In this document: in pieces, positions 56,515 through 64,000 of the stretch
Layout of the letters: every line of letters starts with the position of its first letter
How positions within the stretch are numbered: position 1 is the first letter of the stretch
Source: Epiperipatus broadwayi
Taxonomy: Eukaryota; Onychophora; Udeonychophora; Euonychophora; Peripatidae
DNA: 64,000 nt
Assembly (NCBI GenBank): GCA_028023455.1
Contig: JAQFVV010012435.1
Coordinates: 1,238,001-1,302,000 of the forward strand
Reading direction: 5' to 3'
Position numbers and translations under genes: made by a program
Notes under the pieces: generated by a model
What the model was told of the DNA's origin: nothing
Seen by the model: only the letters and a program-made list of their open reading frames with translations
Database searches by the model: none

Positions 56515-57485
56515 ACATTAGGCAACATCAACTTGTAAAAATGAAGAAATTTGCTAGGCAGTTAAAATTTTTAATAAAAGAGGAGATAAAAGTATTGTGA
56601 TAAATATATCAAGAGGAACATAGTTTTTAAAGATTAGATGTCAGAAGTTCTAAAAGAGTGAAAGAGGTGTTGAACATCTTGGGAAAATGTTAGTAAATGG
56701 TACTAGAGCAATTAGAATGAATTACTAACTAATACAGATATTGTAATATTGACATTAACCACTTTATTGGTATTATGAGTTTTTTTTTAAGTATAGGAAT
56801 AAATATTGTAAGGTGACTCATAGCAATTGAACAACACAATTTTTACTGATTTTCATAAATCTCTTTTTTTTTTTTTCAAATTTCATTTCGTATATACGTG
56901 CTTTATTCCCTTTAGATTTTTTTTTTTTATAATATTGAAATATTTATAACATTTTAATTATATTTCCATTTTGTTTTTGCATCCTCTGAGGATTAAGATG
57001 AAGATTTCTGTCTTGCATTCTTCAAATTTAATTTCAAGAAACATATATTGTGGCATTAATCAAAATGTTAAATAAAATGTTCATTTTCTTTTTCCTTAAA
57101 ATGAAAAGTCAAAACTGGGAGAAATGAAATTAAAAACAAAAACAAAAATCTATTTAAGAATTAAATGCTAATATTTTTATACTTTGAATATACGTACTGT
57201 ATTTTGATTAATAAATATATATATCTTTAGTGACTGTTCCAAAAAATTAAATTCATAGATACAAAGAAATTATTTAAATAGCTTATAAATGAAATTGATT
57301 GATTCATGTATATAGAATTTTGCGAATTCAATTAGTAATAATAGTAATCGAATGCTTTATTGCTAGGGTGCTCCTAAGAAAATCAAATACCGGAAGAGGA
57401 GAGATGAGTTATGAGTTTTCACTTTAAGCTTCCGAATCCACATTCTACCACTGTTGTAACTCACAGTAAAGCCTTTTAATTATTA
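56515..57485. other. AT-rich stretch with SINE-D-like end
   Basis: The last ~130 bp ('CATTCTACCACTGTTGTAAC', 'CAGTAAAGCCTTTTAATTATT') resemble SINE D pieces in mixed orientation. The rest is featureless. Confidence 0.3.
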
Positions 57486-57490
57486 AAAAT

Positions 57491-57603
57491 CTCAAATTAG
57501 TCAAACATTGGTGATCGAGTGGTCAGTTCAGCCGCCTTACAAACAGTTGTCCCGGGTTCACTTCCCGGCCGCATTAACACATGAAAAAAAAAAACTCAAA
57601 TTA
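57491..57603 (+). repeat. SINE family B copy with TSD
   Basis: CTCAAATTA is duplicated at 57491-57499 and 57595-57603. The head TTGGTGATCGAGTGGTCAG and arm GCCTTACAAACAGTTGTCC are clear. The B-box region is shortened by deletion (CCCGGGTTCACTTCCCGGCC). An A tail follows. Confidence 0.8.
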
Positions 57604-57804
57604 TTACAGTTTATAATTTGATATCAAAGTCTTGCTTATCGCACTTGAAAAAATTTGATCCATTACATAATAAAGTACCTAATTCTCTAAATTATGTATA
57701 AGTAGATAAATAAATACAGCCAGCTATTTAAATTGCCTGAAAAGATATCACAAACCTTATATATATATTACATGTGTACATATACTACTTATATGTTTCT
57801 ATAA

Positions 57805-57960
57805 GAGATCTTGCAATGTAGCATTAGTGAATCTGCTAGCTATGTCCATGACATGAGTTCAAATCCAGATAGAAAAGGCTAGATTTTTTTGGCACATTCT
57901 GCTATCAGGTATTAGAAATAAGCATTTAGCAAAACTTAGCAAGAGGGTAAAATGATAATA
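57805..57960 (+). repeat. SINE family C copy
   Basis: 'GCAATGTAGCATTAGTGAATC' head, B-box-like GAGTTCAAATCC (57855-57866), body with 'AATAAGCATTTAGCAAAACTTAGC'. This is the best B box of the family. Confidence 0.55.
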
Positions 57961-57964
57961 TAAA

Positions 57965-59975
57965 ACCACTCAACTCTTCACTACCCAGCAAAAATGATAT
58001 TTATTAAATAAATGATCTCTAGTCTAATGAGTGAGTAATAAAAATAAATATGCCTTATATGATCTTGCTTCATTATGGAAGAGAAGATGCTAGAGAGACT
58101 TTTGGTCTAAAATGAGCTATTTAAATTTATTTATTTTTAAATGCTTTATTTAATGTAGAAATTCTGACTTTTTTAAATGTAGTTCTATCAAATGGATTTT
58201 TTCCAAATTTTGAACATGTGTTAGGTATTGATGACAATGCAGTAGGATGTATTATTTCAGGATTGTCTCACTTAAGCATTGATATGCTTTCAATAACTTT
58301 TCATTGAAGCATGATTTTTTAAAAATACATTTTCATTGATGTTCATAACTAATTCACTAAAAAGCTTAATTAGAATAGAAAGAAAAATAAATGAAGAATA
58401 AAGTCTTAATTTCTCTTGATTGTTTAATTAAAATTTGCCTTTTTTAGAATGCTGCTTTATGAAACAAAAATCTTGTAAATGATTTGTAACCAAATTTCAT
58501 TTCACATATTGGAAAAAGTCTAGCTTTTCTCTATTCAGATTTAGATTCTTTATTTTACTCCAGTTTTCTAGATGATAGTATGTAGTTTTAAATTCTTATA
58601 ATAATTAGTCTGCGACCATAAATAAAGAGAAATGCATAGGAATTGAATGAGTACTACCATATGGCTTCTACTGATTTCTCAAATTTATGACTGGCAGAAC
58701 TGAGATAGAATAAAGGGAGTTTGCTTTTAAAGCATTATTTTTAATTATTAATAAAGTACTAACAGATTATATAATGTTCTCAAAATCCTTAATGATCTCT
58801 GTTTTAACTATATTACTTTTAGCATAATAATAACTGCTAAGAAAAAATATGCAAATTTGTATTTCATTAACATAAACTAGACATTTCATCAAAGCATGAG
58901 GCTTCATATGGAGAAATTGAGAAAAAGTTTTGGAGTCAATTTGCTTATATAGCCATCTGTTGAGATATCATTTTTTTTAAATCACAGACTTCACACATTT
59001 TCTGATATTTTGATTTCTAAAAACAAAAACAAAACTAAAGATGTCAGGATAATTGAAAATACAATGACTATAAACAAATTTTGACAAGCTTTGACATATT
59101 TGGTCATTGTTATAAAATTCACATGCTTTGCGAGATTAGTTCAAGAAAATTTTTCAAATGACATACAAAAGTTTGATTTTTTTGCAAAGTTTATTAAGAA
59201 TCTTGGTTATTTTTGCACAACAATTCAAAATCAAAAGTGTACATGATTACACATTTATTTTTTATGTATATGTTTTATTTTTAAAAATAGATTATAAATG
59301 CTAGTATAATGTTAAAGCAAATTACAAAGTTTTGGTTTTCAAATTGAGAACTAACACATTGTCACTGATCAGCAGTTAGAATATATTGCAATATTATAAA
59401 AATATGGAGATTTTTTTGACTGTTTAAAGCATAAATTCATAGATTTATCAGATATTGATATTTATTAGTTCATAATCTCAATTAAAAGAGTTGAAAAGTT
59501 CAAATTATAATTTAAAAAAAAAAAAATTATATTTTGTAAACATAAATTTCCACCTAATGAAATCCAATTCATTATATTTTGATATAAAATAATAGTTTGA
59601 TACTAAAATCACATATTGAAAACATACAAAACTCTCACAGGGCAGAACAATTCAGCCAGTCACAATGTCAGAGGATTAAATGAGAATTGAAAAAACAAAA
59701 ATAAAAAAAAGATATTTTTAATAATAATTATTCATTTTGGTAAATATATGCTCAATATTGCATCAATGCATTGTTAGTTTTACTATCTGCAACATGGTTA
59801 TAAACATTAAAAAATAATACCAATTAAAGTCATCATCAGTAATAATATGTGGGATTACTCATTCCTGAAAATATTTTTTTTTATTCCAAATTTTTTAAAT
59901 TTCTCATCTTGCATTAAAAGTTAAGATCTGAACATCTACTTATCATGGAATTGACTGAGAACATGTTATCTCTTC
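57965..59975. other. AT-rich stretch, nothing recognised
   Basis: Homopolymers and short frames only. It forms the longest featureless run of the window. Confidence 0.45.
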
Positions 59976-59987
59976 ATGGTTTCTGAT

Positions 59988-60080
59988 GGTACTTTCCAAT
60001 TTTGTTCCATGCCACCACTTGAGGGCACTTATTTCCAATAGTTGGAGATAATTATACAGTTGCAGGGACTAGTGTTTAAT
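59988..60080 (+). repeat. Merlin left terminal inverted repeat
   Basis: Starts GGTACTTTCCAATTTTG and contains CCACCACTTGAGGGCAC. It matches the complement of 61398-61490 with about four differences. Confidence 0.9.
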
Positions 60081-60414
60081 GACAGTCAAAGTAAAAAAGA
60101 CCAAACAACAATTTGGTATTCTAACATTTAATTAAGGTAAAAAAACAAAACCAAAAACTTAAGTAGTAACTGAAATAAATAATAATGGTATTTAATCAAA
60201 GAATAAAAAACAAAAAACAAAATAAAATATGTATTTGCTAATAAATTGGTAGCATGTAGCGTAATCGGGAGTATTTAATGAAAATAAAAGTAAAAAAGAC
60301 GAAAACAATTTTGTATTATAATGTTTAATTAAAGTAAAAAACAAAACAAAATGAAAGTAATAAAAAAATAGTTACATTTTTGCTAATGGCTTCTAAAATT
60401 GTGACAAATAAATC

Positions 60415-61330
60415 TTCTTGGTGCAATCACTGCTAAATGAACTCTGCTAAATAGGAATCCATGTGTTTTTTGTTAAAAACGGTTTCCCTCTGTCTTTTAT
60501 TGTGCCATTTAACTAGCCCCACAAAGTCTTTCTATCTTTTGGGTATGCGCCCCAGTAGAAGGATCCACAAAATTATAACTATGATTAACTTTAAAATGTT
60601 CAAATCCTGCATTTCTTAATTCATCAGTTTTATAGGCCTTTCAACAATCAGAATAAATTGTTGATCCTTGTGCGATATTTTGTTGAATAGCATCAAGTAG
60701 AATGGATGCTGTTCAACATAGAACTGTGACAATAAAACACTCTTTGTTTTCTTTGTATAAATTACTGAATAACCACTGTTGTGGGAGTATTCTCCCTTGT
60801 TGGTTCTTTCGTTTGGAAAGAGATTCATCGATTTTTACAATTTTTCCAGGTCTTCCAATTTTGCACGATGGCTGAATCAATAAACTCTCTTTGACACTTC
60901 TCTTAGATAACTGTTCTAAGAAACAATAGTGTTTTTGTACAAATCCAATTCATGTTTTATACATTCCATTGTCATGGTATCTCTACTCCAATAATAAATA
61001 AATTGGATGAACGTTAGAAATGTTATTTTAGAGCCTTCAAACCATGCGTCTTTACATAACACTATATGGCATTGGCAGACTTTTAAATTACATCGCCATT
61101 CCTGGATTTGGGCAAAGAATAAATTTCATATCATGGCCATTGGCACAGAGGTTTCGAGAGGGCAGGATACGGTTTCTTTGGAAAAATTCCATTGCCTCAC
61201 GTTTTGTGATCGGTAGATCACAAATTATCATCATCTTGAGCATAAAAAGACAATCAATGCAGTCTTTGATTTTAGCGAGCAAGTAATCACATATTTGTGT
61301 AATGCATTCTGATTTGCTGTATCGTATCAT
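60415..61330 (-). pseudogene. Merlin (IS1016/ISXO2-type) DDE transposase, inactivated
   Basis: The intact enzyme would bind the inverted ends and cut and paste the element in the nucleus. From the ATG at 61330: a helical start, REAMEFFQRNRIL (about 61200-61165), CANGHDMKF from a zinc-binding head (about 61150-61125), then with frameshifts KDAWFEGSKI (about 61055), GRPGKIVKIDESL (about 60860-60822) carrying the first catalytic Asp, QQWLFSNLYKENK (about 60785-60750), AIQQNIAQGSTIYSDC (about 60690-60645) with the second Asp, and [20 protein letters not shown] (about 60580-60525) with the third acidic region. TGA and TAA stops interrupt it (for example after YSDC, and after GAS near 60510). It is non-autonomous today. 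Confidence 0.85.
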
Positions 61331-61397
61331 TTTGTCATATTTTTATACAATAAATTTAAAAATTCACAAGTCACAACTATGTAATTTATTTACTTTC

Positions 61398-61490
61398 ATT
61401 AAACATTAGTCCCTGCAACTGTATAATTATCTCCAACTATTGGAAATAAGTGCCCTCAAGTGGTGGCATGGGGCAAAATCGGAAAGTACC
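61398..61490 (-). repeat. Merlin right terminal inverted repeat
   Basis: Ends GGAAAGTACC at 61490. It is the inverted partner of 59988-60080. Confidence 0.9.
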
Positions 61491-61894
61491 TTTCTGATAT
61501 ATAGTCTTGAAACAAATGATGTGATTGAGTCATAAATTTCCACTTTTACTCTTTTTAAAAAATTTGCAACAAAATTCTGATCCAAATAATGCCCACACAG
61601 TTACCCAAAACAACATCAATGTCATTAAGCAACTGTTTATTATAAGATAAAATTAATAACATATTTTAATCAAGATCCTTTACTATTGTGTTCAAATTTT
61701 CTAGTTTTTAAAATTTTATGTGTGAAGAAAATAATTTAGTTTATTAACCAATTTTTGATTTATAGAAGATTATTTTAATTTTTTTTTAAAAAAAAAACGA
61801 GATTTAATTTTGTAAATTTTACACTATAAATGTAAACTTATATTTTAAATCACATTTGTTTTATACAAATTTACTTCAGATTTAATTAATGCCC

Positions 61895-62052
61895 ACTCCC
61901 CCCCCCCCCTTTTGTCCTGAGACACAGCAATAATAACTAAAAGAACATCAACCCTTTTAGTACAGTCATTTGAAATATGAATGTCATCTACTAACCAAAT
62001 ATCTAGGTCTCTGCACTGACTTAATTATTTGAATCACTGCCCCCCCCCCGAA
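61895..62052 (+). repeat. Two poly-C tracts
   Basis: Runs of about 12 C at 61898-61910 and 9-10 C at 62040-62049 stand in otherwise AT-rich DNA. Confidence 0.85.
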
Positions 62053-62199
62053 TAAAACAGTCCAGATATTTTTTATGGACTTGGGATCAGTGCATTCATT
62101 TTTAATTGTTTATTCACATATATATTGAAAAAAGTTCATTTGATAAGTGACAATGGATGTAAAAATTAAGCATTGAAAATTAAAATGCAAACTATCCAA

Positions 62200-62505
62200 A
62201 ATTTTCAAGCACTCTTCAACTATCCAAACTATCTCATACAGCTGATACACATGAGCACACACGTGTAGAAAAGATAAATAAACACCAATATACGTATTTC
62301 ATGCTAAACCAGCACTCATCAGTTGGTCCAGATTCTCATCTCCCACGCACATATATAATCAGTGCTCAGTTTTATATTAAGATAGCAAATCTTCACACTT
62401 TAATGGGCAGGCTTCAATCTACTCCAACCTCCAACTTTTCAGCTATCCATATCATTGAAAATCTGATGATGAAAACCCAAATCCCATGCTGATGCCAATA
62501 TCCAA
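62200..62505 (-). repeat. Family Y copy 7, ribozyme core intact
   Basis: The copy matches the body of 27690-28095 from 'GATGCCAATAT' (62490s) through 'CTGAGCACTGATTATATATG' on the minus strand to the hammerhead and 'CTACACGTGTGTGC'. The B-box end present in other copies is truncated here. The 63-residue plus-strand frame at 62301-62492 is antisense chance. Confidence 0.7.
62285..62326 (-). ncRNA. Hammerhead ribozyme, type I (core intact, G-U at stem II base)
   Basis: On the minus strand: CCAA (62326-62323), CUGAUGA (62322-62316), stem II GUGCU-GGUUU-AGCAU (62315-62301), whose base pair is G-U, GAAA (62300-62297), stem III AUA(C)G-type with A15.1-U16.1 kept and sequence UACGUAUA, and the UUGG return strand (62288-62285). 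All invariant catalytic residues are present. The wobble at the base of stem II may weaken it. Confidence 0.7.
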
Positions 62506-62519
62506 ATATTTAACTATCC

Positions 62520-63490
62520 AAAAATATAGTTGCTTAATCAATATAAAAAAGAGGAATGAGATATCTAGAACAACATAGTTTGTTAATAATATCCATCTAA
62601 ATTTTCATATTTTATAGGCTATAACTGAGGGCAATAAACAATTTGCCAATAAACCTACTATCTATATATTTGCAGAAAAGATTAATCTTTGAAATGTTGT
62701 GTTTATATAATTATACGATCACATATATTTGTGATTTTTTAAACTTTAAACGAAATAGATATATTATCTTTTTATTTTTTTGTATGTATTAATATTTGAT
62801 AATTTATTATGACAGTTTATCTTTTTTTTTTTTAATCTTAGAAATGCTTTAACATCTAAATTTAGCATTTTCAAAAATCTGAATTAACGTCTGACTCATT
62901 TCTTCAACCTTGCTTATTTTCTTTTCTTATCCTTGTAATCTAATGCTTTTTTTCTGGTTGCTTGTGCCAGAGTATCTAATTTCTTGTGACCTACCTTCTG
63001 CCATGCTTGCTCCAATGAGCCCCAGTGTGTTCTTTCTCTAGTTAGTAATCACAGCCGAGCCTAGACTACAGATGTGAAACCAGCATATGGCTGCTATTTG
63101 GTAGATGACTGGGAGAGAAATCCTGTCAGTAAAAGGCCAAGCCATTCACACCTTCAAATTTGCTATGTTTGTGTGTGCGCACCCAATGCTTTTTATAAAA
63201 CAACCAGTTCTTCGATAATTGTAATTACTTTTTTAGTTTGCTGAAGATTTATTTAAAAAATGAATGGTGAAAAATAGTTTTTTTTTCTTGTATGTGTATG
63301 TAAATATTTTTTCATTATATGTATTATTTTTTTAGAACTATGTGACATTTAATCAGAGTGCCATTGGTTTAAACTCAGATAAAAGTCGCAATTTAGTTTT
63401 TTTTTACGTTAAAGCTGTTTACTCAGTGATGTAATGTAGTAACAAATGAATTTATTTTAATGAAAAAAATTTACAAATTAAAATTGGCAA
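62520..63490. other. Spacer with a GC-richer unassigned block
   Basis: 62980-63190 ('CCTACCTTCTGCCATGCTTG', 'GATGACTGGGAGAGAAATCC') is richer in G and C than its surroundings and appears once. It could be a fragment of an unlisted element or a conserved non-coding piece. I cannot tell. Confidence 0.3.
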
Positions 63491-63509
63491 ACATATACTT
63501 TTGGTACAT

Positions 63510-63800
63510 AGATATCACTTGCTTCTATTCCAGGAAATCGGCCTTTATTCATCAGGTTTGATAATAAGGAATTGAGCAGTTTTCTACAGTTTTCCATACA
63601 TGGTTTTATCCTCTAGCTAAGAATCATTAAATCTCCATTTACTAACAAATATTGGATGATTAAAAGAACTGGATAATGAAATAAATTTACAATGTTTATT
63701 GAAATTTGATAATTGAAAAAAATAATTTTGAGAAAAGAAAGTAAACATTGACTAGACTTAAATTCAAATCTAGATTATGGATTCATCAGCTGACTCACTG
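63510..63800 (-). repeat. SINE family C copy
   Basis: The complement of 'TAAATTCAAATCTAGATTAT' (63760 region) is the B-box end, with 'CTCCATTTACTAACAAATATTGGAT' (63632 region) in the body and the distal part to 63510. The order matches 43790-44085. Confidence 0.55.
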
Positions 63801-63934
63801 TCACTACACTTCAAAACCTTTTTTAAAGTATGTAAAACAAATCGTTTATTTATGCTGAAAATAGTAATATTTATCCACTTTAGTATTGTGTAAAATGAAT
63901 TAAGTATACTGTATACGAAATAATTTTCAAATAT

Positions 63935-64000
63935 CCTCATCATCACAATCCACTGCAGGCTGAAGGTCTCTCCGAGTTCAATCCATCTCCATCTTTAGCT
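63935..64000 (-). mobile_element. RTE-like LINE 3' end, cut by window edge
   Basis: 'CATCATCACAATCCACTGCAG' and 'GAAGGTCTCTCCGAGTTCAATCC' are the same 3' end as at 44120 and 56266. The coding part would lie beyond 64000. Confidence 0.7.

Larger units (their letters stand above)
59980..61498 (-). mobile_element. Merlin-superfamily DNA transposon, nearly complete
   Basis: The element spans 59988-61490 (1503 bp). Its ends are GGTACTTTCC... and ...GGAAAGTACC. The terminal inverted repeats run ~93 bp (59988-60080 against 61398-61490) with about four mismatches. The 8-bp direct repeat TTTCTGAT at 59980-59987 and 61491-61498 is the target-site duplication, and 8-9 bp is the size known for Merlin. 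The minus strand encodes an IS1016/ISXO2-like transposase remnant. Inside, an AT-rich ~90-bp block is repeated (60070-60160 and 60272-60362). High TIR identity suggests a fairly young copy despite the dead gene. Confidence 0.9.

Noticed and set aside
61044-61286. Plus-strand 80-residue gene
   Set aside because: It is the antisense of the Merlin transposase N-terminal region, whose zinc-binding head reads on the minus strand.

Overview
The window reads as intergenic or intronic DNA from an invertebrate animal nucleus. It is strongly AT-rich, full of homopolymers and short AT microsatellites, and carries no long open frame, operon, bacterial-type gene spacing or host gene that I can recognise. 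Almost all interpretable sequence is transposable-element debris: several tRNA-derived SINEs, RTE-like and other LINE tails, Penelope-like elements (PLEs), mariner fragments, one nearly complete Merlin DNA transposon, and many long palindromes. This mix is common in lophotrochozoans and other invertebrates. I cannot name the species.

Layout. 1-6 kb: tRNA-type SINEs, a ~0.75 kb palindrome of two PLE endonuclease tails, two mariner C-terminal halves pointing away from each other, and a ~330 bp palindrome flanked by 14-bp direct repeats. 7-11 kb: mostly unannotatable AT-rich DNA plus copies of a hairpin repeat (family X). 11.6-14.1 kb: a LINE-like C-terminal region split by a 1.5 kb foldback element. 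14.4-17.8 kb: two PLE copies, one with a GIY-YIG endonuclease frame, a 14-bp target-site duplication (TSD) and 21-bp inverted repeats, the other with a YIDD reverse-transcriptase motif. 19.8-34.3 kb: LINE and RTE fragments, SINEs, and repeat family Y. 36-44 kb: more Y and SINE copies, and a LINE tail split by a 396 bp palindrome with a 12-bp TSD. 44-58 kb: RTE, mariner and SINE fragments and local tandem duplications. 59.99-61.49 kb: the Merlin element with ~93 bp terminal inverted repeats (TIRs) and an 8-bp TSD. 62-64 kb: another Y copy, a SINE and the start of an RTE end.

The most interesting system is family Y. Its copies encode what reads as a type I hammerhead ribozyme (CUGAUGA, a 5-bp stem II, GAAA, a very short stem III, and closing stem I arms). 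Two copies (27.8 kb and 62.3 kb, minus strand) keep every core residue, and stem I shows a paired base change in other copies. Just downstream of the ribozyme, in ribozyme orientation, some copies carry a B-box-like motif (GNGTTCAAATCC). This resembles the SINE-like hammerhead repeats of schistosomes and the metazoan retrozymes. Two Y loci are head-to-head palindromes. PLEs, present here with intact-looking insertion hallmarks, are a plausible source of the mobilising enzyme, but that link is inference.

No element here looks competent to move: every coding remnant has stops, frameshifts or truncation.
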